Assembly: GCF_017355875.1 (NCBI RefSeq)
Contig: NZ_JAFEWC010000001.1
Coordinates: 930,001-994,000, forward strand
Origin: Aridibaculum aurantiacum
Lineage (GTDB): Bacteria; Bacteroidota; Bacteroidia; Chitinophagales; Chitinophagaceae
Reading direction: 5' to 3'
DNA: 64,000 nt
The notes under the pieces are model-generated. The model did not search any database. It was given only the letters and a program-made list of their open reading frames with translations, and was not told the DNA's origin. Below, in pieces: positions 8,767 through 17,840 of this stretch (positions are counted from its first letter, which is position 1; every line of letters begins with the position of its first letter). A program made the translations under genes and the position numbers.

Positions 8767-8799
8767 AGCCCAAATTCTTACTTTATAAGAATTTGGGCT
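8767..8799 (+). terminator. Rho-independent terminator after the tRNA
   Basis: A perfect 14-bp stem (AGCCCAAATTCTTA with its complement) around a 5-nt loop is followed by TTTTTCTTTTTT. It begins 4 nt after the tRNA 3' end. Confidence 0.92.
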
Positions 8800-9034
8800 T
8801 TTTCTTTTTTAGCTATCTACAGGTAGTAGACAGTAATAAGCTTCCCCCTAAAGCCCTCTCATCATTCGAGATTCCTTCTGCAAAACCGGCTTCAGCCTTT
8901 GTGTTTCATTTTCTTACAATTGCAAATTTCCTTTCTTTCTACTGCTGCATACTTCACAGAGAATTAATGCGTTACTTTAAATTGTAGAGATTAAACTGTT
9001 GATGTAATTAGATTATTTAAACACGATTCTTTAG

Positions 9035-12000
9035 ATGAGTAGTAGGAGATGTTGGAAAGTATATGCGATACTACTTGTATATATTTTTTTAGCTAAAGTA
9101 GATACATCTGCACAACACCAATGGTACGAGCAAAAGCATACCCAGCGGTTGTGGAATAATCAAAACGGGTTGCCGCAGAATACTGTATTTGATATAGCTA
9201 AAGACGGAGAAGGTTTCGTATGGATAGCCACTGAAGAAGGATTGGCCCGTTTTGATGGTACTGAGATGAAGGTTTTTGACGACCAGAACATTGCTGGTCT
9301 TTCCTCCAATACATTTTACGACCTGGAACCTTCATTTAAAAAAAATGCAGTATGGGCCGCTTCAGAGTCTTCGGTTCTGCTGGTGAACAAACGGGTTAAA
9401 CATACATATGATCTAAGTGCTAAAGTAGGTGGCGCCCGTATCAACAATATCTCAGAAGGTGCAAACGGGCGGCTGTGGATCGGCACCAGCACCGGCCAAT
9501 TGTTTTACATACAGGATCACCTGGTGAAGGAGGTGGATGTATGGAAAACTGATGACAAAAAGAGCATACAGGTGCTTCAGGCACTGGGGAATGACCTGCT
9601 AATTGGAACCGATAAAGGACTTTATAAACTTCTACATACAGGCAGTAAGGCAGAACTGGTGGCAGGAACCGAAAAGGAATATGTTCGCGCACTGGCCATT
9701 GATAAAGATGGTTCTATTTGGATAGGAACAAAAGACAATGGCTTATTCAACCTGGGCCATAATCAACGACTTCACGTAACAGAAAAAGATGGACTGAAAG
9801 AATCCTTCATCACTTGCCTTGCCATTTCGCCGGCTGGTGATCTATGGATAGGCACCAGCAGTTCGGGCGTGCAGGTGTTGCAAGCAAAAGCCAATTTCAA
9901 AGATGAAGATCTTTATACCGCTGATGGTGTCCGCAGCATATTCTTTGGTGCAAATAGTCTCACCTGGTTGGGTACCTCAGCTTCAGGATTGGTGCAGCTG
10001 AAACCTGCAGAAGTCCAAATGCTTTCTCCAAAGTTTAAGCTATCCTCCAACCTGGTGGTACCAGTCTTTCAGCATGATAATGGAGATATATGGGTTGGTA
10101 CAGCAGGAGAGGGAATAAGTATTATTAACCGTGCCGGCACCCGGTATATCAATAAGAAAAATGGGTTGTCGCACAATCTTATATTAACCATCTACGGTAA
10201 TAAGGATTTTACTTATATCGGTACACCAAAAGGGCTTGACAGGTACAACAACAAAACAGGCAGAGTGGACAAGCACTTTGCACAGCAAGATGGGCTGGTA
10301 AGCAATATTGTTCAGATGGTTTTTATCGGTAGTGATAACCGGACATGGATCGGAACAAGGAACGGAGGTTTGCATCTTTTATCCAACAATAAGATTATTA
10401 AGATCAAGTTACCAGAAGCATTCTTACTTACCGATATTACCAGTGCTTATGAAGATTCAAAACATAATATGTGGATTGGATCGAGAGGTAGCGGCATGAT
10501 CAAAATTGAACCAAACGGCCGCATGCTATCTTTTTTACCAAAGACAATACTTGGGTGCGAGTTGATTGATGACTTTTGTGAGAGCAGCAATGGCCGTATG
10601 CTAATGGCTACGGAAAAAGGCCTGTTGGTGTACAATGGATCTAAGTTTTTGTTGGTGAACAGTTCAAAAGGTTTGCGCTACAATAGCATCTTCAGAATTA
10701 TTGATGATGGTAAAGGATCTATATGGCTTAGTGGAAACCATGGTTTGCAGCGCATGAAACTTCACGACCTGGAAATGCTGGAAAAGCAGCAGGTAAACCA
10801 GGTGCCTGTACGCTTGTTCAATAGCCAGGACGGCATGTTGAATGGAGAAGTTAATGGAGGTATTTTCCCTGCCGGTTACAAGCTGCACGATGGAACTATC
10901 TGGTTTCCTACTGTGGATGGTGTAGCCATAGTGGATCCTGCAAGAGTGGCAGAACCAGCGGTGGATTTAGAAACAGATATTCTTAGAATAAGCTATGGCG
11001 ACAAGGTAGATGCTACGCTAAAGGATGTACGCATTCCGCCTGGTGTTTACAATATCCAGGTGAAATATACCAGCATAGACTTCTTAAACCCAAACAGTAT
11101 CCAGTATCATTACCGGTTGGTGGGAATGGATGATAAATGGATAGCTGCAGGAAACAGGCGTGAGGCCTTTTTCAGTAAACTTGATCCAGGTACATATACT
11201 TTTGAAGTAAAGGCGGAGCAGTTTAACCATTTCTCCAAGCCGGCGAGTTTTACTTTCCAGGTGCAGCCATTTTTTTACCAAACCGCGTGGTTCAGAGTTT
11301 TGATGGTTTTGCTTTTGTTTGCTGCCGGTTTCCTCTTTAAACAAATACAGACAAACAGGAGAGAAGGAGGAAGACTAAAGGCGTTGGTAGATGAGCAAAC
11401 ATACGAACTAAAGAAAAGTAACGAGCGCTTTAAATACGCAGCACAGGCCAGTTCTGATGCTATCTGGGAGTGGGATCTGCAGCAGAATTCTATATCGTGG
11501 GGCGATGGCTTTATGCGCTTATTTGGTTATCCATTTACCAGCTCAAATGATCCCTTGTTTTCGATGCAGAAATCCATACATCCACAGGATGTAGAAAGGG
11601 TACTAAAAGGTATAAAAGATCAGCTTGAGGGTACAGAAACACTATGGCAGGATGAATTCAGGTATTTAAAAGCAGATGGTTCATATGCGTTTGTAGAGGA
11701 CAAAGGATTTATAGTACGCAATGAAGATGGAAAGCCTGTAAGAATGATCGGCGCGATGCAAGACATCACTACCAGGAAGCAAACGGAGCTGGAGCGAGAA
11801 ATGATCATCCAGGAACTGACCCAAAGCAACAACGACCTGAAGCAGTTCTCTTTTATAGCTTCTCATAACCTGCGGGCGCCACTCTCTAACATTACTGGTT
11901 TGTTGCGCCTGTTGGATCATAGCCAGCTAGGAGAAGATAATGTCCCACTGTTACAAATGATAGAAGCTTCTACGCAGGGCCTGCAGCAGACAATTGATGA

Positions 12001-12565
12001 TGTAACGAGGATACTGGTAATTAAGAACAATCCTGATACACATTTATCATGGATACCTGTGCAAGAGGTGCTGGATAAAGTAACCTCCACTTTCATTAGC
12101 CCGCTTAGCGATATTTCTGCAGTAATTCATAAAGACCTGCAGGTGGATCACTTGTACTATAACAGGAGTTACCTGGAAAGCATTTTCCTAAATCTTATTT
12201 CAAATGCAATAAAGTTCCGGTCGGGTGCAAGAAGCCTGGTGATAAACATCTCAACCTATTGTTCTGATGATGGCAAAGTAGTGCTTACATTTTCTGACAA
12301 TGGTATAGGTTTAAATGTAGAACAGTACAAAGACAGGTTGTTTGGTTTTCACCAGCGATTCCATGAAGAGAAAGAAGGTAAGGGCCTCGGTCTGTTCATC
12401 ATAAAGTCGCAGGTGAATGCACTAGGAGGTAAGGTAGAGGTACAAAGCGAAGTGGCCAAGGGTACCACGTTCATCATCACCTTTCACCACAACTGTACAC
12501 AGGAACCGCTGGTAGAAAATGTAAATGTGGAAAGGGGCTTACCTGTAGAAATTGAAACCGCCTGA
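9035..12565 (+). CDS. Reg_prop beta-propeller sensor histidine kinase with Y_Y_Y and PAS domains
   Basis: A 1176-residue membrane sensor. A signal peptide (about 1-27) is followed by a periplasmic two-component propeller with about ten repeats of the GxiWIGTxxGL type (for example GFVWIATEEGL, GSIWIGTKDNGL, NRTWIGTRNGGL, GTIWFPTVDGV). Next come a Y_Y_Y domain (about 680-745, IQYHYRLVGMDDKW), one transmembrane helix (about 752-770), a PAS domain (about 800-925), HisKA (about 932-995) and HATPase_c (DNGIGL, GKGLGLFI). The H-box reads FIASHNLRAPLSN, the Asn replacing the usual Asp. Unlike many propeller sensors in this phylum it has no receiver or AraC output domain, so a separate regulator is needed. 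Propeller sensors often detect polysaccharide breakdown products, but no carbohydrate locus is adjacent. Confidence 0.92.
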   Translation: MSSRRCWKVYAILLVYIFLAKVDTSAQHQWYEQKHTQRLWNNQNGLPQNTVFDIAKDGEGFVWIATEEGLARFDGTEMKVFDDQNIAGLSSNTFYDLEPSFKKNAVWAASESSVLLVNKRVKHTYDLSAKVGGARINNISEGANGRLWIGTSTGQLFYIQDHLVKEVDVWKTDDKKSIQVLQALGNDLLIGTDKGLYKLLHTGSKAELVAGTEKEYVRALAIDKDGSIWIGTKDNGLFNLGHNQRLHVTEKDGLKESFITCLAISPAGDLWIGTSSSGVQVLQAKANFKDEDLYTADGVRSIFFGANSLTWLGTSASGLVQLKPAEVQMLSPKFKLSSNLVVPVFQHDNGDIWVGTAGEGISIINRAGTRYINKKNGLSHNLILTIYGNKDFTYIGTPKGLDRYNNKTGRVDKHFAQQDGLVSNIVQMVFIGSDNRTWIGTRNGGLHLLSNNKIIKIKLPEAFLLTDITSAYEDSKHNMWIGSRGSGMIKIEPNGRMLSFLPKTILGCELIDDFCESSNGRMLMATEKGLLVYNGSKFLLVNSSKGLRYNSIFRIIDDGKGSIWLSGNHGLQRMKLHDLEMLEKQQVNQVPVRLFNSQDGMLNGEVNGGIFPAGYKLHDGTIWFPTVDGVAIVDPARVAEPAVDLETDILRISYGDKVDATLKDVRIPPGVYNIQVKYTSIDFLNPNSIQYHYRLVGMDDKWIAAGNRREAFFSKLDPGTYTFEVKAEQFNHFSKPASFTFQVQPFFYQTAWFRVLMVLLLFAAGFLFKQIQTNRREGGRLKALVDEQTYELKKSNERFKYAAQASSDAIWEWDLQQNSISWGDGFMRLFGYPFTSSNDPLFSMQKSIHPQDVERVLKGIKDQLEGTETLWQDEFRYLKADGSYAFVEDKGFIVRNEDGKPVRMIGAMQDITTRKQTELEREMIIQELTQSNNDLKQFSFIASHNLRAPLSNITGLLRLLDHSQLGEDNVPLLQMIEASTQGLQQTIDDVTRILVIKNNPDTHLSWIPVQEVLDKVTSTFISPLSDISAVIHKDLQVDHLYYNRSYLESIFLNLISNAIKFRSGARSLVINISTYCSDDGKVVLTFSDNGIGLNVEQYKDRLFGFHQRFHEEKEGKGLGLFIIKSQVNALGGKVEVQSEVAKGTTFIITFHHNCTQEPLVENVNVERGLPVEIETA

Positions 12566-15217
12566 TCATGAAGGCAATCCTACAGAGAATGTGGCTCCGA
12601 CACCTGGTTCGCCTTTGGCTGAAATGTAGCCATGGTGGTTCTTTACCACTTTCTCTACTATAGCCAGTCCTACGCCAGTGCCTTCGTATTCTGCACGACC
12701 ATGCAATCGCTGAAACACCTGGAAGATCTTTTCAGCATATTCCTGCGAAAAGCCTATACCATTATCTGTTACATCTACCTGTTCAAACGTCTTCTTTTCA
12801 TCAGGCCGCAGCAATACATCTTTTACTTGTTTGGCAGAAATATGAATGATTGGCGCCACTTCCTGTTTGCGGTATTTCAAAGCGTTGCCCAGCAGGTTTT
12901 GAAACATCTGCCTTAGCTGTCTTTCATCACCATTTACCTCTGGAAGATCGCCCACATGTATTACTGCTTTGGTGTCTGCAATACTTGTTTCCAGGTCGCT
13001 AATTACTTGTTGTACCACGTTGTTCAGGTCCACCTGTTCAAATTTCAGTGGCTCTACGCTAACGCGGCTATACGTCAGCAGGTCGTTTATAAGCGTACGC
13101 ATTCTTTCGGTGGCGCTCTCTATCCTGTCGAACATGCGCTGTTGATTAGGTGCAAGCCCATCATACATATCCATCTTCAGTTTCTCTGCAAACGTGTGGA
13201 TCTTCCTTAGCGGCTCCTGGAGGTCGTGTGATGCAGCATAGGCAAACTCTTCAAGACTTGCATTGGAGCGGCGCAGCTCTTCAATGGTTTGTTCTAACTG
13301 GTGCTGTACGGTCCGTAGTTCTGTATGGTCAGTAAATGATACCAGCAGGTGCTCACCAACCTTTACACACTGCAGGTCAAGGTACCGCTCTGTGCCCTGT
13401 ACATCAACATAAATTTCCTGGCGCATTGTCTCCCCAGACAGGTACGACTGTTTGTACATTTCAAAAACACCATTCTCCTTGTACTGCGGAAACCATTTAC
13501 TTCCCAATTCACCTTGTAGTGTTTCTGGTAATTCGCCTACATACGATGAAATAGTTGGGTTGGCCATCAGGAATTTGAAGTCTATTAGTTCTTCGTTCTC
13601 GTCGTATACAGGCAAAAGCGTGAACATACCAGTTTGCGCAGCATTAAAAACTGTTTTCATTTCTGCCGCTGCTCTTTCCAGTTCCAGTTGCGCCTGCTTT
13701 ATAGATGTAACATCTGTGAAAATGTGAATGACCCTGTCTTTGTCCATCCTCGAAATGGTAAGTTCCAGCCACCTGCCCGTTAGCTCCAGGAAGTACTGCA
13801 GCAATGATGGTTCACCTGTTTCAAGCGTTTTATTATACAGCTGTGAATACGTTGAGTTCATTATTTCCGGGTCCAGTTCAGTGGCCGTTTTTGAGAACAA
13901 AACTTCTTTAGGCAGACCTATGTATTGTACAGCTGCATCATTGGCTAAGATAGTCCTGGCATCTATCACCTGTTCATCCTTGTCGCGTATTACTTCCGTT
14001 ACAGATATACCATTCGAAGAATGCATAAGAATGCTATTGAGCAGGTTTTTTTGGCGCTCTACTTCTATGGCTGCTTGCTTATCTTTCGATATATCGGCGA
14101 AGGTTACTACCACGCCATCACCCAGTTTTACAGACGAAGTGTCGTACCATGCATCAAGACCCTCACCCTGGTATCTCACTTCAAAGCGTTGCGAGATACC
14201 TGTTTCTATAACTTCACAATGTTTTTCAAAAGCACCCGTTGGCTTGGCAGTAGGAAAAAGTTCCATCATTGTTTTGCCTATAACTTCCTCTGCACTTTTA
14301 CCGATCATGTTGGTATACATCGTATTTATCTGTGTATACCTAAGGTCAATGATCTTCCCCGCTTCGTTACGTACAGCATCGCATGTAAATACACAGTTGA
14401 AAGAACTGTTGAGTATGGTAGAAAGTCTTTGGGTTTGCGCCTTTAGCGCCTGGTGCGATTTCTTTTCTTCATTGATGTCTGAAAGCAGGATAAGAAAACC
14501 ATCACCCAATTTTACCACTGATAGCTGCAGCCATGCATTGGTATTAGGCGAGAAGTATTCCAGCGAAAAAGGTTCACCTGACTCTACTATATGTACGTAT
14601 TTTTCAAACAACTCTAGGGCAGAAACTTGCTTCAGTATTTCCTTGAAGGTCTTTTCTTTTCGATCCTTTTCTGGTATGCCGGTAAGCTCGTGCAGAACAT
14701 CGTTGTAAAGCTTGATCCTGAAATCATCGATGATGCCATCATCATCTCTTATAGCTTCGTATACCACTATGCCAGTAGGAGCATGATCCACAATGGCGTT
14801 CAGTAGTTGTGATTTTTCTTTTTCCTTTCTTTCTGCTTCGCGTTGTTCATTGCGATCGCGTGTAGTGCTCAAAACACCGCCTTCGTACATGCGGCGCACC
14901 GTTTCATATTGCCTATTGGAATGATGTGCAATGAATGAATATTCTTTTACCTCGCCAGTTACAAATACTGATAAAAAGTGCTGGAAATTTGCCGGTGCAC
15001 TTTCATGCGAAGGAACACCATCTTTTAAGATCTGTAAGCCCACCAGTTCTCCTTTAGGATGTTGCAATCCATTAACAGCTGGCCTGTTAGCATATTCTAC
15101 TTTGAAGTCAACAACTTCATTTTGATCGTTATAAACCGGAAGTACCCATATTATGGGATCTGCTATCATGTCTAATATAGGAGCATGAAAGCTATTGTTA
15201 GCGATTCGTGTTGCCAT
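12566..15217 (-). CDS. Five-PAS sensor histidine kinase
   Basis: An 883-residue soluble kinase. It has five consecutive PAS domains of the same subtype (starting near residues 12, 133, 258, 385 and 512), each opening with a segment like NSSxNGIxVxExIRDxDGxIxDFR, so they look like internal duplications. HisKA follows near residue 650 (AASHDLQEPLRK) and HATPase_c from about 770 (DNGIGF, GTGVGLAIVEK). No transmembrane helix and no receiver are present. Its catalytic half is a close paralogue of that at 6171. The gene is convergent with the propeller kinase and the two stop codons abut in the palindrome TGATCA (12563-12568), leaving no space for a terminator between them. Confidence 0.92.
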   Translation of the reverse strand: MATRIANNSFHAPILDMIADPIIWVLPVYNDQNEVVDFKVEYANRPAVNGLQHPKGELVGLQILKDGVPSHESAPANFQHFLSVFVTGEVKEYSFIAHHSNRQYETVRRMYEGGVLSTTRDRNEQREAERKEKEKSQLLNAIVDHAPTGIVVYEAIRDDDGIIDDFRIKLYNDVLHELTGIPEKDRKEKTFKEILKQVSALELFEKYVHIVESGEPFSLEYFSPNTNAWLQLSVVKLGDGFLILLSDINEEKKSHQALKAQTQRLSTILNSSFNCVFTCDAVRNEAGKIIDLRYTQINTMYTNMIGKSAEEVIGKTMMELFPTAKPTGAFEKHCEVIETGISQRFEVRYQGEGLDAWYDTSSVKLGDGVVVTFADISKDKQAAIEVERQKNLLNSILMHSSNGISVTEVIRDKDEQVIDARTILANDAAVQYIGLPKEVLFSKTATELDPEIMNSTYSQLYNKTLETGEPSLLQYFLELTGRWLELTISRMDKDRVIHIFTDVTSIKQAQLELERAAAEMKTVFNAAQTGMFTLLPVYDENEELIDFKFLMANPTISSYVGELPETLQGELGSKWFPQYKENGVFEMYKQSYLSGETMRQEIYVDVQGTERYLDLQCVKVGEHLLVSFTDHTELRTVQHQLEQTIEELRRSNASLEEFAYAASHDLQEPLRKIHTFAEKLKMDMYDGLAPNQQRMFDRIESATERMRTLINDLLTYSRVSVEPLKFEQVDLNNVVQQVISDLETSIADTKAVIHVGDLPEVNGDERQLRQMFQNLLGNALKYRKQEVAPIIHISAKQVKDVLLRPDEKKTFEQVDVTDNGIGFSQEYAEKIFQVFQRLHGRAEYEGTGVGLAIVEKVVKNHHGYISAKGEPGVGATFSVGLPS

Positions 15218-15351
15218 AAATTATAACGCAATTTAAGGCTATTCAAATAAGCATATTCTGCCAAATTAAAACCAGGAATACGGCTACATATTCAATGAAT
15301 TTTGTGCAATATTGATGCTGATAGTCACTCTAAATCTTTAAAAGATAAAGT

Positions 15352-15687
15352 ATGGGAACAATGTTGCAAGCTGCATGTTCTTGCGGCTACACTTCAGGTA
15401 GTTTGATGTATGGGATTGGCTTTGCATATTTTGAAACAGGTTCATATTGGGAGCTGGCGTATTGCGATCAATGTAGTGTGGTGAAAACAGTTGATGGAAA
15501 AAAGAAGAAGGTGTGCGGTAAGTGTAAAAACCAGCTGCAGGTTTACAAAAAGAAAGGAGCTTCAATAGATGAGGATTCAATGCCTCACCTGCCAGCATGC
15601 GATGAGTTTGAAGATGGCCAATCATATCACTGCCCCAGGTGTAAAGAAGAGAAGCTTATTTTCCAGTCTTGCGGGTGTTGGGATTGA
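15352..15687 (+). CDS. Cysteine-rich zinc-ribbon-like hypothetical protein
   Basis: A 111-residue protein with no family I recognise. Four cysteine clusters are visible: CSC near residue 9, CDQC near 39, CGKC near 55, and CPRC near 94 followed by CGC at the end (SCGCWD). Their spacing suggests one or two zinc ribbons or rubredoxin-like knuckles. There is no signal peptide or membrane segment, so it is probably cytoplasmic. It stands alone between two minus-strand genes and ends in front of a strong terminator hairpin. Nucleic-acid binding or a metal-binding scaffold role would be a guess. Confidence 0.7.
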   Translation: MGTMLQAACSCGYTSGSLMYGIGFAYFETGSYWELAYCDQCSVVKTVDGKKKKVCGKCKNQLQVYKKKGASIDEDSMPHLPACDEFEDGQSYHCPRCKEEKLIFQSCGCWD

Positions 15688-15705
15688 TAACCGTTGTAAA
15701 AACTA

Positions 15706-15729
15706 AACCCCCTGGAGAGCCAGGGGGTT
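15706..15729. terminator. Terminator hairpin between convergent genes
   Basis: AACCCCCTGG-agag-CCAGGGGGTT is a perfect 10-bp stem with a 4-nt loop. On the minus strand it is followed by TTAGTTTTT, and on the plus strand by no T-run, so it mainly serves the CoA-transferase gene; it may also stop read-through from the gene ending at 15687. Confidence 0.8.
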
Positions 15730-15791
15730 GTAAACTATACACATGAGAAAAAACTTCTTGTTAGTGGGAACATCTGTTCCGGTTGCAATAC

Positions 15792-17000
15792 TTAGGCTGG
15801 CACCATAGGTGCGCTTGTACTGCGTATTGATCTGAACCTTCCATATTCTGTCACCACCCAATGCACATGGCCTCTTGTAGTTACCACACCCGCTCCTTCT
15901 TTCAGAAAAGGAACAATGCGTGAATGTCCTTTAGAAGTAGTGGAGGGTAATGCAATGATGGGCTTTCCGCCTTCTGACAATGAGGCTCCACGAATGAAAT
16001 CCATTTGTCCGCCAATTCCAGAGAATTGGTACGTGCCAATTGAATCTGCACAAACCTGTCCTGTAAGATCTAATTCGATAGCGCTGTTGATAGCTGTAAC
16101 CTTTGGGTTTCGCCTAATAACAGCTGTATCATTTACATAAGCTATATCCATCACCCTTATTGCAGGGTTATCATCTACATAATCATATAATCTTCGTGTG
16201 CCGGCTACAAATCCTGTTACAGATTTTCCGCGGTTGATGGCTTTCCGACTGTTATCAATTATGCCTTTATTCAACAGGTCTATAACGCCGTCCGACATCA
16301 TCTCAGTATGTAGGCCGAGGTTTTTATGACCATCTAAATTTTTTAAAACCTGGTCAGGAATCACACCTATTCCCATTTGCAAGGTTGCTCCATCTTCTAT
16401 CAATGATGCTATATTTCTTCCTATTGCTTCTACACATGCGCTTAACTTGTGCGCATAGTCAACTTCAGGAAGTGCACTCTCATGATAAACAAAATGGTGG
16501 ATCTTGCTGGTATGGATAAATCCCTGCCCATGTGTACGAGGCATCAATGGATTTACTTGTGCAATCACTATTGTGGCTACTTCTACCGCTGCTTTTGCCA
16601 CATCAACCGAAGTGCCCAGCGAGCAGTATCCATGTTCATCGGGAACAGACACCTGTATCAGCGCTACATCAAGCGGCATTATACCGTTGCGGAACAATTG
16701 TGGTATCTGGCTAAGAAACACCGGCACATAATCGCCATCGATGCTGTTCACAACTTCTCTTGTATTAGCCGAAACAAATAAGGCATTTACAAAAAAGCTG
16801 GAGCTGTACTGTGGGTTGCTGAAATCCAGGTCGCCCATGTTAGTGATGCTCACTAATTCTACATCACTCAATTCATGATACCTGGCCTGCATTGCTTTTA
16901 TAAGAACTACCGGCGTTGCGGGTCCTCCATGAAGAAAGACCCTGTTGCCACTCCTGATCTCCTCTACTGCTTCTTGTGCTGTACTGTATCTCATTTCCAT
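15792..17000 (-). CDS. Acetyl-CoA hydrolase / 4-hydroxybutyrate CoA-transferase family protein, C-terminus shortened
   Basis: A 402-residue family I CoA-transferase-like protein that would move CoA between acetate or another short acid and an acyl-CoA. Family landmarks include FLHGGPATP near residue 24, VSVPDEHGYCSLG, GATLQMGIGVIPD, the catalytic-region stretch HTEMMSDGVIDL, and QFSGIGGQMDFIRGA near 330. Relatives continue after HVHWVVTEYG with a motif like VAYLYGKxLRERAxALIxIAHPD for about 30 residues. Here the protein instead ends with RFRSIRSTSAPMVPA. The other two frames downstream do not restore the missing motif, so this is not a simple frameshift. It may be a truncated or altered enzyme. 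The alternative start ATG at 16994 is equally possible. A candidate TGA-N6-TCA site lies 53 bp upstream. Confidence 0.85.
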   Translation of the reverse strand: MEMRYSTAQEAVEEIRSGNRVFLHGGPATPVVLIKAMQARYHELSDVELVSITNMGDLDFSNPQYSSSFFVNALFVSANTREVVNSIDGDYVPVFLSQIPQLFRNGIMPLDVALIQVSVPDEHGYCSLGTSVDVAKAAVEVATIVIAQVNPLMPRTHGQGFIHTSKIHHFVYHESALPEVDYAHKLSACVEAIGRNIASLIEDGATLQMGIGVIPDQVLKNLDGHKNLGLHTEMMSDGVIDLLNKGIIDNSRKAINRGKSVTGFVAGTRRLYDYVDDNPAIRVMDIAYVNDTAVIRRNPKVTAINSAIELDLTGQVCADSIGTYQFSGIGGQMDFIRGASLSEGGKPIIALPSTTSKGHSRIVPFLKEGAGVVTTRGHVHWVVTEYGRFRSIRSTSAPMVPA

Positions 17001-17217
17001 GGCAAAAATGCAAGCTGCAGGACAGGCAAAAACTGATAAACGTCAACAATGCGAAATATTTTCACTGATTGTTCTACACGTTTATTGTTATCTAAATCTT
17101 TTTAATGATTGGTGAAAGCTGTTTGCAATTATTACCTGCCATATGATTACACGCATAAAAAAATTCTATTAGCCCAACTAGTTTTATATGATACCAAACC
17201 TCTAAAACCTGAATTTT

Positions 17218-17772
17218 ATGAACCTTAAGATTTACTTTTTGCCTGCAGTTGCATTGTCCATTTTGGTAGCCTGCAACCAGGGAACTGAAACAGTTGAAAG
17301 TCCTACATCTATTGCATCAGCCGGTGCCGGCCAGGCATCTGTACAGGATGATGATTCACAAAAGGATATTGTAAAAATCGCTGTGGGGAGCAAAGAACAT
17401 ACAACATTGGTGAAAGCCGTACAGGCTGCAGATCTTGTTAACTCATTATCCAATGCTGGTCCTTTTACCGTATTTGCACCAGTAAATGCGGCCTTCGATA
17501 AACTGCCTGCAGGTACCGTAGAAGGCTTGCTGGAACCAAGTAAAAAAGCAGACCTGCAGAATGTATTGGAATACCATGTAGGCGTTGGTGTTCTTAAAAC
17601 TGATCTGCTTGTAGATGGGCAAAGCCTGGGACAGGTAAATGGAAAAAATATTACGATCAGCAAAAAAGATGGTAAGATAGTGGTGAATGGTACTGCAAAT
17701 ATTATTGCTTCCATTCCTGCTTCTAATGGTATTATTCATGTGATAGATGCTGTATTGTTACCGCCACAATAA
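17218..17772 (+). CDS. Fasciclin-domain lipoprotein
   Basis: A 184-residue exported protein. The N-terminus has a lipoprotein signal (hydrophobic stretch ending ILVACN, lipid-accepting Cys19), then a low-complexity linker to about residue 48, then one complete FAS1 domain (about 50-184). FAS1 hallmarks are visible: GPFTVFAPVNAAFDKLP (H1 box), LQNVLEYHVGVGVL, and VNGTANIIASIPASNGIIHVIDAVLLP (H2 box). Such proteins are usually surface or periplasmic adhesion proteins. It is monocistronic, with a strong terminator 24 bp after the stop. Confidence 0.92.
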   Translation: MNLKIYFLPAVALSILVACNQGTETVESPTSIASAGAGQASVQDDDSQKDIVKIAVGSKEHTTLVKAVQAADLVNSLSNAGPFTVFAPVNAAFDKLPAGTVEGLLEPSKKADLQNVLEYHVGVGVLKTDLLVDGQSLGQVNGKNITISKKDGKIVVNGTANIIASIPASNGIIHVIDAVLLPPQ

Positions 17773-17795
17773 CAGCATGTATGGCTCAAATAGGG

Positions 17796-17815
17796 AAGGC
17801 CGCAATTGCGGCCTT
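17796..17815 (+). terminator. Terminator after the fasciclin gene
   Basis: The palindrome AAGGCCGCAATTGCGGCCTT is followed by TTTCTTTTTC. It separates this gene from the convergent haemoglobin gene. Confidence 0.88.
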
Positions 17816-17840
17816 TTTCTTTTTCTTTAAACCCAAATGA

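Noticed and set aside
13728-14708. Long open frame (326 codons) on the plus strand opposite the five-PAS kinase
   Set aside because: Serine/leucine-rich translation with no domain, no start context and full overlap with a well-supported kinase on the other strand. It is a shadow frame.
15743-15808. 21-codon leader-peptide-like frame after the terminator at 15706
   Set aside because: It overlaps the end of the CoA-transferase on the other strand and has no gene downstream to control; evidence is too thin.
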